Part shown: positions 1 through 10,265 of the stretch, in pieces
Numbering within the stretch: the stretch's first letter is position 1
How the letters are laid out: every line of letters starts with the position of its first letter
Assembly: GCF_022829365.1 (NCBI RefSeq)
Contig: NZ_JAKSYJ010000230.1
Location: forward strand, 1 to 64,000
Source of the DNA: Methylobacterium sp. J-077
Lineage (GTDB): Bacteria; Pseudomonadota; Alphaproteobacteria; Rhizobiales; Beijerinckiaceae
DNA: 64,000 nt
Reading direction: 5' to 3'
Translations under genes and position numbers: made by a program
Notes under the pieces: generated by a model
The model's input: only the letters and a program-made list of their open reading frames with translations
Told to the model about the DNA's origin: nothing
The model's database searches: none

Positions 1-894
1 CTCGATGCCGGCATCGTCCGGCCGCAGCTGCAGCCGGTGTTCTTGCCCGGCCTGCTGGCGGAGCTGGCCGAGAGCTTCAAGCCGTTCGCCGAGCGCAAGG
101 GCCTGCGCCTCGCGGTGCGCTGCCCGGACATCACGGTCACCACCGACGTGATGCTGCTCCAGCGCATCCTCCAGAACCTGGTCTCGAACGCCGTCCGCTA
201 CACCGGCGCCGGCGGCATCGTGCTCGCGGCCCGGCGGCGCGCCGGCGGAATCCGGGTCGACGTGTTCGATACCGGCTGCGGCATCGCCGCCGAGGAGCGC
301 GACCTCGTCTTCGAGGAGTTCTTCCGGGGCGGCGCCCGGACCGGCGCCGCGGAGGAGCCGGGCCTCGGCCTCGGCCTGTCGATCGTCCGCCGCATGGCCC
401 AGGCGCTGGACCATCCCCTGACCCTGGCCTCCCGGCCCGGCCACGGCACCCGGGTGACCCTGGGCCTGCCGCTGAGCGAGGTCCCGGCCGCTCCAGCGCC
501 CGCTGCCCCCGTGGCGACCCGGCTCTCGGGCGCCCATGTCCTGGTGGTCGAGAACGATGCCTCGACCGCCGACGCCCTGGCGCGGCTGCTGCAGAACTGG
601 GATGCCCGGGTCTCGACGTTCCGCGATCTCGCCGGCGTGCGCGGGGCGGTGGAGGCCGGCGCCGCGCCGCCCGACATCCTGGTGCTCGACTACCATCTCG
701 ACGACGGCGCCTGCGGCCTCGACGTGGCCGCCTATCTCCGCGGACGGTCCGCGAGCCCGCTCCCGGCGATCGTCACCACGGCCGACCATTCCGAAGCGAT
801 CGAGGCGCGGGTGGCGGAGGCCGGCGCCGAGCTGGTCCACAAGCCGATCAAGCCCGCGCAGCTCCGCTCGCTCCTGACCTACATGCTGGCGTGA
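1..894 (+). CDS. Hybrid sensor histidine kinase, C-terminal part (5' end outside window)
   Basis: The reading frame is open from base 1, so the start lies upstream of the window. The visible 297 residues hold a HATPase_c domain: N-box around 53-67, G1 box DTGCGI near 90-95, and G2 box GLGLGLS near 121-127. An Ala/Pro linker follows, then a C-terminal receiver domain with phospho-acceptor Asp in LVLDYHL (about 230) and the conserved Lys in VHKPIK (about 280). This is the usual layout of a hybrid two-component kinase that autophosphorylates and then passes phosphate to its own receiver. The dimerisation/His-box and any sensor domain are not visible, so the signal cannot be inferred. It is followed by an MFS exporter gene after 162 bp, with no sign of coupling. 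Confidence 0.9.
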   Translation, partial: LDAGIVRPQLQPVFLPGLLAELAESFKPFAERKGLRLAVRCPDITVTTDVMLLQRILQNLVSNAVRYTGAGGIVLAARRRAGGIRVDVFDTGCGIAAEERDLVFEEFFRGGARTGAAEEPGLGLGLSIVRRMAQALDHPLTLASRPGHGTRVTLGLPLSEVPAAPAPAAPVATRLSGAHVLVVENDASTADALARLLQNWDARVSTFRDLAGVRGAVEAGAAPPDILVLDYHLDDGACGLDVAAYLRGRSASPLPAIVTTADHSEAIEARVAEAGAELVHKPIKPAQLRSLLTYMLA

Positions 895-1056
895 CGCACA
901 ATCCCGTCCGCGCCGTGACATAGGACACGCGGCAGCCCTCGACGCTGTGCCGCGCCTGCGCGAGAGGAAGCCGGCATCCGCGGTGCGTCCCGCGCCCGGA
1001 TCTTTTCCCGCAACCGACGTCGCCGGCCCTCCGGGACGCCGCAGGAGCGCGCGCGC

Positions 1057-2460
1057 ATGGCGCAGGTCCCGGCCGGTACAGGCGCCCCCGCGCAGGGCGG
1101 CCAGCATGATGGCCTGCCGCCGCGGGAGCGTCTTCTGGCGATGGCGGCGATCGGCCTGGCCATGACCATGGCGGTGCTCGACGGCGCGATCGTCAACGTC
1201 GCGCTGCCCGTGATGGCGAAGGACCTGGCGGTGAAGCCGGCCGACGCGATCTTCGTGGTCAACGCCTACCAGATCGCCGTGACGGCGAGCCTGCTGCCGT
1301 TCGCGTCGCTGGGCGACATCTTCGGCTTCCGGCGGGTCTACCTGCCGGGGCTGGCGCTGTTCGTGGCCGCGTCGCTCGCCTGCGCGGTCGCGCCGAGCCT
1401 GCCCCTGCTGATCACGGGACGCATCGTCCAGGGGCTCGGCGCCGCGGCGATCATGAGCGTCAATATCGGCTTCGTGCGCTTCATCTACCCGCACCGGATG
1501 ATCGGCCAGGGGGTCGCCAACGTGGCCCTCGTGGTGGCGGTGGCCTCGGCCGCGGGCCCGACCGTGGCGGCCGCGATCCTGTCGGTGGCGACCTGGCCCT
1601 GGCTGTTCCTGGTCAACGTCCCGGTGGGCCTCCTGGCCCTGGCGGTGGCGACGCGGACCCTGCCGGTGACGCCGGCGAGCGGTCGGCGCTTCGACCTGGT
1701 GAGCGCCGTGCTCAACGCCCTGACCTTCGGCCTGCTGATCATCGGCATCGACGGGCTGGGCGACCCGGAGCGCCAGGCGATCGCCGTCGCCGAATTGGTC
1801 GGCGCCCTGGTGATCGGCGCCGTGTTCGTGCGGCGCCAGGTCCGGCTGCCGGCGCCGCTGCTGCCGGTGGACCTGTTGCGGATCCCCGCCTTCGCCCTGT
1901 CGATGGCGACCTCGGTGGCCTCGTTCGCCGCCCAGATGGTGTCCTACGTCGCGCTGCCGTTCTACTTCCAGGACGTGCTGCACCTCTCCAGCACCCAGAC
2001 CGGCTTCCTGCTCACGCCCTGGCCGATCGCGGTGGCCGCCATGGCGCCGGTCTCGGGGCGGCTGGCCGACCGTTACCCGCCGGGGCTGCTGGGCGGCATC
2101 GGGCTGGCGATGCTGGCCGCCGGCCTCGTCTGCGTGACGCTGCTGCCGGCGGCGCCCGCCACCCTCGACATCGTCTGGCGCCTCACCCTGTGCGGTCTCG
2201 GCTTCGGCCTGTTCCAGTCGCCCAACAACAAGGTCATCGTCACCTCTGCGCCGCGGGAGCGCGCCGGCGGCGCCAGCGGGATGCAATCGACCGCCCGGCT
2301 CACCGGCCAATCGCTCGGCGCGGCCCTCGTGGCGGTGATCTTCGGGCTGACCCACGGGCTCGGGCCCGAGCGGGCCGTGACCCTGTCGCTCTCCTGCGCG
2401 GTGGCGCTGGCCGCTCTCGGCGGCTGCGCCAGCGTCCTGCGGCGCGGTAAGGGCGGTTAG
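1057..2460 (+). CDS. MFS transporter, DHA2 (EmrB/QacA-like) family
   Basis: The protein has 467 residues and is hydrophobic throughout. It begins with the DHA2-type motif MAVLDGAIVNVALP in the first membrane segment, followed by the 14-segment pattern expected of drug:proton antiporters of the EmrB/QacA group. The ATG at 1057 is preceded by GCAGGAG with 8 bases of spacing, which supports this start. The likely role is proton-driven efflux of a small toxic molecule across the inner membrane; the substrate cannot be read from the sequence. The next gene, an SDR, follows after 84 bp on the same strand and may be co-transcribed. Confidence 0.9.
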   Translation: MAQVPAGTGAPAQGGQHDGLPPRERLLAMAAIGLAMTMAVLDGAIVNVALPVMAKDLAVKPADAIFVVNAYQIAVTASLLPFASLGDIFGFRRVYLPGLALFVAASLACAVAPSLPLLITGRIVQGLGAAAIMSVNIGFVRFIYPHRMIGQGVANVALVVAVASAAGPTVAAAILSVATWPWLFLVNVPVGLLALAVATRTLPVTPASGRRFDLVSAVLNALTFGLLIIGIDGLGDPERQAIAVAELVGALVIGAVFVRRQVRLPAPLLPVDLLRIPAFALSMATSVASFAAQMVSYVALPFYFQDVLHLSSTQTGFLLTPWPIAVAAMAPVSGRLADRYPPGLLGGIGLAMLAAGLVCVTLLPAAPATLDIVWRLTLCGLGFGLFQSPNNKVIVTSAPRERAGGASGMQSTARLTGQSLGAALVAVIFGLTHGLGPERAVTLSLSCAVALAALGGCASVLRRGKGG

Positions 2461-2544
2461 GCGAGCCCGGCATGCCACCGACCAGCGTGGCGAGCGTTGG
2501 CGGAGATCGATACCCGCACGATCCACGCCCCGGAGCCTCCGCCC

Positions 2545-3342
2545 ATGGACCTCGACCTCACCGGCAAGAAGGCCCTCGTCACCGGCTCGACCGGCGGCAT
2601 CGGCTACGCCATCGCCAGGGAACTCTGCGATCTCGGCGCAGAGGTCGGCATCAACGGCCGCACCGCCGAGCGGGTCGAGGCGGCGCTGACCAAACTCCGC
2701 GGCGAGACCAAGGCCGGCCGCGCCTTCGCCGCGCCGGGCGACGTCGCCACCGCGGAGGGGGTCGATGCCCTCGTCCGGGCGCTGCCGTCGGTCGATATCC
2801 TGGTCAACAACGCCGGGATCTTCGAGCCGAAGCCGTTCTTCGAGATCCCGGACGCGGACTGGCAGCGCTTCTACGACGTGAACGTGATGAGCGGTGTGCG
2901 CCTGTCGCGCGCCTATGCCCCGGCCATGGCCGAGCGCGGCTGGGGCCGGGTGATCTTCATCTCCAGCGAATCCGGCATCAACACGCCGACCGAGATGGTC
3001 CATTACGGGATGACCAAGACCGCGCAGCTCGCGATCTCCCGCGGCCTCGCCCAGACGGTCGCCGGCACCGGCGTGACGGTCAACAGCGTGCTGCCCGGGC
3101 CGACCCTGTCGGAGGGCGTGGCCGAGTTCATGAAGCAGATGGCCGGGGGCGCGGCCGATGCCGACCTCGACGCGATGGGCCGGGCCTTCGTGGCCGAGCA
3201 TCGCCCGTCGTCGCTGATCAAGCGCCTCGCGACGGTGGAGGAGGTGGCAAACCTCGTCGCCTATCTCTGCAGCCCGGCAGCGAGCGCCACGACGGGCGCT
3301 GCGCTGCGGGTGGATGGCGGTGTCCTGCAAGGTCTCGCGTAG
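2545..3342 (+). CDS. SDR family NAD(P)-dependent oxidoreductase
   Basis: This is a classical short-chain dehydrogenase of 265 residues. It has the nucleotide-binding motif TGSTGGIG near the N-terminus, the NNAG motif, and a catalytic Ser plus Tyr-x-x-x-Lys in HYGMTK. The C-terminus has the usual VDGG motif. The ATG at 2545 is preferred because the Rossmann fold begins a few residues later; an in-frame TTG at 2497 would add 16 poorly conserved residues. The substrate is unknown. It lies 84 bp after a drug-type MFS gene, so a joint detoxification role is possible but unproven. Confidence 0.9.
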   Translation: MDLDLTGKKALVTGSTGGIGYAIARELCDLGAEVGINGRTAERVEAALTKLRGETKAGRAFAAPGDVATAEGVDALVRALPSVDILVNNAGIFEPKPFFEIPDADWQRFYDVNVMSGVRLSRAYAPAMAERGWGRVIFISSESGINTPTEMVHYGMTKTAQLAISRGLAQTVAGTGVTVNSVLPGPTLSEGVAEFMKQMAGGAADADLDAMGRAFVAEHRPSSLIKRLATVEEVANLVAYLCSPAASATTGAALRVDGGVLQGLA

Positions 3343-3370
3343 ACCGCCTCGATCGAAACGGTCATCGGCT

Positions 3371-3426
3371 CGGGGCTATCGAGCCCCGGTTGATCGAGAG
3401 CCACCGGTCCGGCCGCGGGGCCGGAC
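3371..3426. terminator. Paired hairpins between convergent genes
   Basis: Two G/C-rich hairpins lie between the converging SDR and SWIB genes. One is at 3371-3388 (7-bp stem, ATCG loop) and the other at 3407-3426 (8-bp perfect stem GTCCGGCC, GCGG loop). No strong T-run follows on either strand, so intrinsic termination is inferred from position and stem strength only. Confidence 0.45.
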
Positions 3427-3440
3427 GCGGGCTTTGACAA

Positions 3441-3812
3441 TCAAGCTTTCAGGTGCGCCGCGAGATGCTTGTTCATCTCGAACATCGAGCACTTGTCCTT
3501 GCCGAAGACCTTCTTGAGCTTGTCGTCGGCGAGGATCTCGCGCTTGTTCTCGGGGTTCTGCAGGTTGTGCTTCTTGATGTAGTCCCAAACCTTGCTGACC
3601 ACCTCACCGCGGGGCAGCGGGCTGGTGCCGACGATCGCGCCGAGATCGGCAGACGGCTTCAGCGGCTGCTGCAGGGCGTTCGGCTTGGCGCCGGCGGCCT
3701 TCGTGGCGGCGGGCTTGGCAGCCTTGGCGGGAGCGGCCTTGGCGGCCTTCGGCTCATCGGCCTTGGTGGTCTTGGCCGCCTTCGGCGCAGCCTTCTCGGT
3801 CTTCGTGGCCAT
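3441..3812 (-). CDS. SWIB/MDM2 domain-containing protein
   Basis: The 123-residue protein has a Lys/Ala-rich N-terminal tail (about 1-50) of histone-H1-like composition. A SWIB domain follows (about 55-123), with recognisable segments VVSKVWDYIKKHNLQ and KREILADDKLKKVFG. SWIB proteins of this kind occur in alphaproteobacteria and chlamydiae and are thought to act on DNA or chromatin-like complexes; the bacterial function is not settled. The ATG at 3812 is chosen because GGAGGAAG lies just upstream and the conserved sequence begins there; a longer open frame exists but looks non-coding. An EcfG-like promoter is predicted at 3881-3905, which would place it in the general stress regulon. Confidence 0.9.
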   Translation of the reverse strand: MATKTEKAAPKAAKTTKADEPKAAKAAPAKAAKPAATKAAGAKPNALQQPLKPSADLGAIVGTSPLPRGEVVSKVWDYIKKHNLQNPENKREILADDKLKKVFGKDKCSMFEMNKHLAAHLKA

Positions 3813-3880
3813 AAACTTCCTCCGGTTCTCGGGCCGCAGGCCGGGGCATGAGCGCCCCACGGCCGAGCCAGCATAGCAGC

Positions 3881-3905
3881 AACTAAGCGGTGCTGCCGCC
3901 GTTCC
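3881..3905 (-). promoter_or_regulatory. Putative EcfG (general stress sigma factor) promoter
   Basis: On the minus strand GGAAC (3905-3901) is followed by exactly 18 bases and then TT (3882-3881). This fits the alphaproteobacterial general-stress consensus GGAAC-N18/19-TT. It lies about 70 bp upstream of the SWIB gene start at 3812 and points toward it. Confidence 0.5.
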
Positions 3906-4056
3906 AAGGGGAAATCGCCTTCGGAGGGCCATCATCCACAGGGCAGGCGCGGAAATCCACTCCGGAACCGGCCGATTTGCACCGCAGCGAAGATGATTTC
4001 GTCAGAAACGGCCGATCGAAACCTGCTCTTAACGGTCGCGCTCCAGCAATACAGTC

Positions 4057-4179
4057 ATGTTTACCCCGGTCCTCACGCTCGCGCTGTTGCTCGCCACCGG
4101 GCTCGTGCTCGGTCTTGGTCTCGGGATCCGGGCCGAGCCGGCCGCGTCCGGCCTGCAACCGGGCCGCCAACTGGTCTGA
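4057..4179 (+). CDS. Possible small membrane protein (40 aa)
   Basis: A short frame codes for 40 residues: a single hydrophobic segment (VLTLALLLATGLVLGLGLG) followed by a short polar tail. It sits in the 434-bp interval 3813-4246, between the SWIB promoter and the DUF2721 gene, and is read in the same direction as the latter. No strong Shine-Dalgarno is visible. The other bases of this interval show only the EcfG-like promoter. The evidence is only the membrane-protein-like composition, so this could be a chance frame. Confidence 0.3.
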   Translation: MFTPVLTLALLLATGLVLGLGLGIRAEPAASGLQPGRQLV

Positions 4180-4246
4180 GCGCGGGCGTCGCCATCCCCC
4201 TCGCGGCCTTGCCGTGCGGGGCCGCCCGGTGCATCTGCCCGGCGCC

Positions 4247-4732
4247 ATGATCGATCCCATCACATCCACCACCCTGGACAGCACCGCCCACGTCGTCCAG
4301 GTCGCGCTGAGCCCGGTCTTCCTGCTGTCCGGCGTCGCGACGCTGCTCAACGTCTTCGGCGCCCGGCTCGCCCGGGTCGCCGATCAGGCCGAGCGCGTCT
4401 CGACGCGGCTGGCCGGCGCCGGCGAGGCCGAGCGGGTCATCCTGGGCCAGCGCCTCGACCGGCTGCATACCCGCTTCCTGGCGCTGGACGCGGCGGTGTT
4501 CCTGGCCGCGCTCGGGGGCGTTGCGACCTGCGGCTCCGTGCTGACCCTGTTCGTCGGGGCCCTGCGCGACAGCAAGGTGGCGAGCCTGCTGTTCGGCCTG
4601 TTCGGCGCCGCGATCCTGTGCACGCTGTGCGCGCTCATCGCCTTCGGGTTCGAGATGCTGCTGGCCAGCCGGTCGGTCCGGGACCGGATCAACCAGCGCC
4701 GGGCCAATGCCGGGATGCTCGCGGATCTCTGA
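4247..4732 (+). CDS. DUF2721 family integral membrane protein
   Basis: The 161-residue protein has three predicted membrane segments (about 20-40, 80-105 and 115-140) and short charged loops. This matches the DUF2721 family, whose function is unknown. The ATG at 4247 is chosen because the conserved region DPITSTTLDSTAHVVQVALSP starts immediately; the upstream open frame is unlike a protein. The EcfG-like promoter of the following PRC-barrel gene begins right after its stop codon, so the two genes are probably separate transcription units. Confidence 0.8.
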   Translation: MIDPITSTTLDSTAHVVQVALSPVFLLSGVATLLNVFGARLARVADQAERVSTRLAGAGEAERVILGQRLDRLHTRFLALDAAVFLAALGGVATCGSVLTLFVGALRDSKVASLLFGLFGAAILCTLCALIAFGFEMLLASRSVRDRINQRRANAGMLADL

Positions 4733-4737
4733 TCGCC

Positions 4738-4762
4738 GGAACCCGTCCCCGCCCCGGCGTTT
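4738..4762 (+). promoter_or_regulatory. Putative EcfG (general stress sigma factor) promoter
   Basis: GGAAC at 4738-4742 is followed by the -10-like CGTTTA at 4758-4763, which gives GGAAC-N18-TT. It fits the consensus for EcfG/RpoE2-type sigma factors. The downstream PRC-barrel gene starts at 4817, leaving a leader of roughly 45 bases. Confidence 0.55.
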
Positions 4763-4816
4763 AGTCAGCAGGGCCGGATGCACGTCCGGCCCGGTCTGCG
4801 TAACCCGGGAGTCATC

Positions 4817-5251
4817 ATGCCGACGGATCTGCCCACCGAGCGTACCGTGAGACCGACGGGCTCCCTGGAGCTCGATCCCACCGGCGAGGGCATCGCCATC
4901 GACGAGACCGCCCGCCTGATCGCGTCGAACAAGGTCGAGGGCACGGCCGTCTACGACCTTGAGGGGAAGCACCTCGGGGCCGTGCACAACTTCATGGTCG
5001 ATAAGGTGACCGGGCAGGTCGCCTACGCGGTCCTGGCCTTCGGGGGTTTCCTGGGGCTCGGCGAGAACCACCATCCCCTCCCCTGGAAGGCGCTGACCTA
5101 CAGCACCGAACTCGGCGGCTACGTGGTCGACATCGATCCGGGCAACCTCGCCGGCGCCCCGAGCCACGGCCCGGGCGAGGACGCCTTCGCCGACCCGAAC
5201 TATCGCGGGCGGATCGAGGATTATTACGGGCTGCGCGCGCCGACGGCGTGA
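4817..5251 (+). CDS. PRC-barrel domain-containing protein
   Basis: The 144-residue soluble protein carries one PRC-barrel domain (about 38-100; GTAVYDLEGKHLGAVHNFMV, then FGGFLGLGENHHPLPWKAL). PRC-barrel proteins of this size are common stress-induced proteins in Rhizobiales; their partner is often unknown. The ATG at 4817 has GGGAG upstream. The predicted EcfG-type promoter at 4738 suggests induction by the general stress response. A second, secreted PRC-barrel protein is encoded nearby at 6188, but in a different architecture. Confidence 0.88.
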   Translation: MPTDLPTERTVRPTGSLELDPTGEGIAIDETARLIASNKVEGTAVYDLEGKHLGAVHNFMVDKVTGQVAYAVLAFGGFLGLGENHHPLPWKALTYSTELGGYVVDIDPGNLAGAPSHGPGEDAFADPNYRGRIEDYYGLRAPTA

Positions 5252-5342
5252 GCTTTGTGCGCGGGCGACACGCGTCTTCTCCCTGCGGCTACCGCCTGCA
5301 CAAATCTGGAGCGCTGTCGCTCTTGCAGGTCGCTACGAGCCC

Positions 5343-5362
5343 CCTCTCCCGTTCGGGAGGGG
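5343..5362. repeat. Small palindrome related to the 28-kb repeat element
   Basis: A 9-bp stem (one G-U pair) with a TT loop forms from CTCTCCCG and its complement. The 11-mer CCCCTCTCCCG at 5341 is identical to the start of the right arm of the palindromic element at 28353. The interval 5252-5482 shows nothing else clear. The hairpin may also end transcription of the PRC-barrel gene. Confidence 0.45.
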
Positions 5363-5482
5363 ACCCGCGCCCGTCACGCGTAACGCTGTGGCCTGCTCGG
5401 CGAGAGAACCCCGCGTGAGGCCCATAGCTTCGCGGGAAAGCGCGGCCCGTCCGTGCACCGCGCCCCCTTCCGGAGGACGCCC

Positions 5483-5884
5483 TTAAAACTTCCCGCCCAG
5501 CCCGACGCTGCCGCCGGGCGAGAGCATGGGACCCATCGAGCTGCTGCTCCCGCCGCTCGCGGCGTTGCCGCCCTCGATATCCTCGCGCCGGATCCGACGC
5601 TCGCCGGCGCTGGCCGACTGCGTCGCGCCGCCGGTGCTCTTGGGGATCGCGAGCTGCTTCGTCGGGGTGGTCTGGAGCGGCTGGCCATCGGCATCGACCG
5701 CGGCGTTCCGGGCCTCGCGGTTGGGCAGGGAGCCGCGCAGCGACGGCGGCAGCCCGACCTCCGTCTCCGGCATCACGCCGCCGCCGCCGCCGAGCGCCTG
5801 ACAGCCGGCCACCAGGCCGGCCAGGGCGGCGCCGAGCGCGAGGCCGCGCGCAACGGCGCATCCCGACGAGGTGAGGGTCGACAT
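5483..5884 (-). CDS. Small lipoprotein, function unknown
   Basis: The 133-residue protein starts with a lipoprotein signal peptide ending in a lipobox (LVAGC, lipidated Cys about residue 28), so it should be anchored in the envelope. The mature part is polar, Gly/Ser rich and probably disordered. It has no domain I recognise. The ATG at 5884 is preceded by AAGGA at a suitable distance and begins the signal peptide directly. It is transcribed away from the secreted PRC-barrel gene, with a 303-bp region between them. Confidence 0.7.
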   Translation of the reverse strand: MSTLTSSGCAVARGLALGAALAGLVAGCQALGGGGGVMPETEVGLPPSLRGSLPNREARNAAVDADGQPLQTTPTKQLAIPKSTGGATQSASAGERRIRREDIEGGNAASGGSSSSMGPMLSPGGSVGLGGKF

Positions 5885-6187
5885 CGTGTGGTCCTTGCAA
5901 GGGGCCGCATCGGTCTGCGCGGCGCGCATGGGTTTCTGGTCCGGTGTCTACGCTGGGGTTGCGGCGAAAACCAGACGCCCCTTGCGGCGGTGCGAACCGG
6001 AGGTCGCCCGGGCCACACCGGCGTGGAACTTGCGGACCGGCCGCGACGATCCATAACTTCGCCTAGGTCCTTCGGCAGACAGCTGCCCGCAGGCGGGGTC
6101 TCGCCGGTGGCGGGCCCGAACCCGGCCATACGGTCGCGGTCGTGCCGGCGCGCCGGCCCGGCCCGGCCTTTCCTCAGAGGACGCAGC
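5885..6187. other. Divergent intergenic region without clear sites
   Basis: This 303-bp interval separates two divergent envelope genes and must hold their promoters. No convincing -35/-10 pair, operator palindrome or small gene was seen. Confidence 0.4.
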
Positions 6188-6910
6188 GTGTTCAGAACCA
6201 ACCGGATGATCGCGGCCGCAACGATCGCCCTGTGGGCGTCGGGAGCCGTGGCGCAAGCCCCGTCCCCCGGGGGCGAGGGCGCATCCGGCCAGGCCGCGCC
6301 CGCCAGCCCGCCCGCCGCCCCGCCGGCCCCGGGCGCGACGACGGGCGCTGCGCCCGCGGCGACCCCGCCCGCCAACGCGACGCAGGCGGCCCCGGCGAAC
6401 GCCGCCCCGCAGCAGCAGGGGACCCCGGCCACGGTCCTCGACACCCAGGATTACGAGAGCCTGCTCGGCCGCAGCGTGCGCAGCGCCGGCGGCGACGAGC
6501 TCGGCCGTGTCATCGACATCATCATCGACAAGGACGGTCATCCGCGGGCCGCGATCATCGATTTCGGCGGCTTCCTCGGCGTCGGCACCCGCAAGATCGC
6601 CGTGGATTGGCGCGCCCTGCGCTTCACCGCCGACGGCAACAAGGAGCGCAAGCTGTCCGTCGCGCTGAGCCGCAACCAGGTCCGCGTGTCGCCGGAATAC
6701 AAGGCCGGCGAGCCGATCGTGGTGCTCGGCCCGGCGAGCCCCGCCGCTCCTGGGGAAGGCGATCAAGCCGCCACCCCGGCCGCGCCGGCCGGCCCCGCCG
6801 CACCCGCTCCCACGGCCGCCGCCCCGGCTTCTCCCGCCGCCACGACCGCGCCTGCCGCGCCTGCCGCTCCGGTGCCCGCCGCCCCTCAGGAAAAGGCTCC
6901 GGACAAGTGA
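6188..6910 (+). CDS. Secreted PRC-barrel protein with Ala/Pro-rich flanks
   Basis: The 240-residue product starts with a signal peptide (MFRTNRMIAAATIALWASG, cleavage near AVA-QA). A long Ala/Pro/Gln-rich stretch follows, then a PRC-barrel domain (about 90-165; YESLLGRSVRSAGGDELG and FGGFLGVGTRKIAVDW), and a second Ala/Pro-rich tail. It is probably periplasmic. The GTG at 6188 has AGAGGA upstream; an ATG at 6206 is the alternative. Its stop overlaps the GTG of the next gene (GTGA), so translation of the MFS carrier is likely coupled to it. Confidence 0.8.
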   Translation: MFRTNRMIAAATIALWASGAVAQAPSPGGEGASGQAAPASPPAAPPAPGATTGAAPAATPPANATQAAPANAAPQQQGTPATVLDTQDYESLLGRSVRSAGGDELGRVIDIIIDKDGHPRAAIIDFGGFLGVGTRKIAVDWRALRFTADGNKERKLSVALSRNQVRVSPEYKAGEPIVVLGPASPAAPGEGDQAATPAAPAGPAAPAPTAAAPASPAATTAPAAPAAPVPAAPQEKAPDK

Positions 6911-8277
6911 CGGTGGCCCGATTGAAGGCAAGACCCGCCATTTCCCCCCGCGAGCGCGAGGTGTCCCGACAGGACCCGCGGTCGCGGCTCGTCCGCCTGA
7001 AGGACCAGGCGGCCGAGGTCCCGCGCGAGCCGGCGCGGGCCGCCGCGGAGGCCGCGCCTGTGGACCGAACGCTGTCCGCGGTGAGCCGCCACGGCCTCGA
7101 CGCCTTCGCGTTCTTCGTGGCCAACCTGCAGACCGGGTTCGGGCCGTTCCTGGCCGTGTACTTCTCACAGGCGAAGTGGACGCAATCCGATATCGGCTTC
7201 GCCCTGACCGTGGGGAGCCTCGTCGCCCTGCTCGGGCAGGTACCGGGCGGCGCCTTCGTCGATGTCGTGCGCTCGAAGCGCTTCGCCGCCGCGGTGGCGG
7301 TGATCGGCATCTCGGGCAGCGCCTTCGCGCTGGCGGTCTGGCCGAGCTTCCCGGTGGTGCTGCTGGCGATGGCGGTCCATTCCGGGGCGAGCTGCGTGCT
7401 CACCCCGGCGATCGCGGCGATCAGCATCGGGCTGGTCGGCCGCGCCCGAGCGGGCGAGCGCCTCGGCCGCAACGCCAGCTTCGCGGCGGTCGGCAACGCC
7501 CTCGGCGCCGCCGGCATGGGCGCCATCGGCTACTACCTCTCGAACGGGGCCGTGTTCTACCTCACGGCGGCCCTCGTGGTGCCGACGATCGTCGCGCTCA
7601 GCCGCATCCGCGCCCGCGAGATCGATCCCAACGTGTTCAAGGAGGCGGCCCCGGCGCAGGCACCGCGCACCGCCGGGCAGGACGGGGTCCGGGCGCTGCT
7701 GACCAATCGCGGTCTGCTGTGCTTCTCGGCCTGCATGGTGCTGTTCTTCCTCGCCAACGCCGCGATGCTGCCGCTGGTCGGCAGCGTCCTGACCCTGCGG
7801 GCGAGCGAGACCGCGACCGCCCTGATCGCGGCCTGCATCATGGTCCCGCAGGCCGTGCTCGCGGTGAGCGCCCCCGCGGTCGGCCGGGCGGCGGAGCGGT
7901 TCGGCCGCTACCCGGTGCTGCTCCTCGGCTTCGGCGCCCTGCCGGTGCGCGGCCTGATGCTCGCCTACACCACCAACCCCTACGGCCTCGTCGCCATCCA
8001 GGTGCTGGACGGGATCTCCGCCTCGGTGCTCGGCGTGATGGTCCCCCTCGTGGTCTCGGATCTCACCCGGGGCACCGGACGGTTCAACCTGGCGCTCGGC
8101 GCCGTCGGCACCGCGATGGGCGTGGGCGCCGCCCTCTCGACCTCGATGGCCGGGATCATGGCCGACCGCCTCGGCAGCCACAGCGCCTTCCTGGGGCTGG
8201 CCTTCATGGGATTTGCGGCCTTCATGCTGGTGGCGCTGATCATGCCCGAGACGCGCCAGCCCGCGGAGGCGGCGTGA
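6907..8277 (+). CDS. MFS transporter
   Basis: The 456-residue protein has a hydrophilic, basic N-terminal extension of about 60 residues, then twelve membrane segments with the MFS loop pattern (VDVVRSKRF after segment 2). The region from DGISASVLGVMVPLVV to the end matches MFS carriers of the uncharacterised MFS_1 type. The GTG at 6907 overlaps the stop codon of the secreted PRC-barrel gene by GTGA. Starts at 6961 or 7060 would remove most of the extension and cannot be ruled out. The substrate is unknown. Confidence 0.82.
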   Translation: MTVARLKARPAISPREREVSRQDPRSRLVRLKDQAAEVPREPARAAAEAAPVDRTLSAVSRHGLDAFAFFVANLQTGFGPFLAVYFSQAKWTQSDIGFALTVGSLVALLGQVPGGAFVDVVRSKRFAAAVAVIGISGSAFALAVWPSFPVVLLAMAVHSGASCVLTPAIAAISIGLVGRARAGERLGRNASFAAVGNALGAAGMGAIGYYLSNGAVFYLTAALVVPTIVALSRIRAREIDPNVFKEAAPAQAPRTAGQDGVRALLTNRGLLCFSACMVLFFLANAAMLPLVGSVLTLRASETATALIAACIMVPQAVLAVSAPAVGRAAERFGRYPVLLLGFGALPVRGLMLAYTTNPYGLVAIQVLDGISASVLGVMVPLVVSDLTRGTGRFNLALGAVGTAMGVGAALSTSMAGIMADRLGSHSAFLGLAFMGFAAFMLVALIMPETRQPAEAA

Positions 8278-8468
8278 CCCGCGGCACCAGATTCGCTTAC
8301 GTGTCTCCGTGCCGCTCAAGCGGCGTTCAGGTTTGACAGATAAAAGCGCGCGGGAGGTGCGGGCCGGTGCAACATATGGCAACGCTGTCGCGTTGCCGCT
8401 GCGGGTCCGACTGCGCCCGCGTTGCACTCCGCCTCAGCCCGCACCCGCCAGTGCCGCGTGAATACGGA

Positions 8469-10250
<1,782 letters not shown>

Positions 10251-10265
10251 GCGGCGATCCCGGCC

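Noticed and set aside
3932..3940. DnaA-box-like TCATCCACA
   Set aside because: Single copy with one mismatch; no cluster of boxes or AT-rich unwinding region, so no origin is called.
6025..6049. GGAAC upstream of the secreted PRC-barrel gene as an EcfG promoter
   Set aside because: No TT at 18 or 19 bases spacing; the -10 part is missing.
8333..8361. TTGACA upstream of the ABC exporter as a sigma-70 promoter
   Set aside because: No TATAAT-like box at 16-18 bases downstream.
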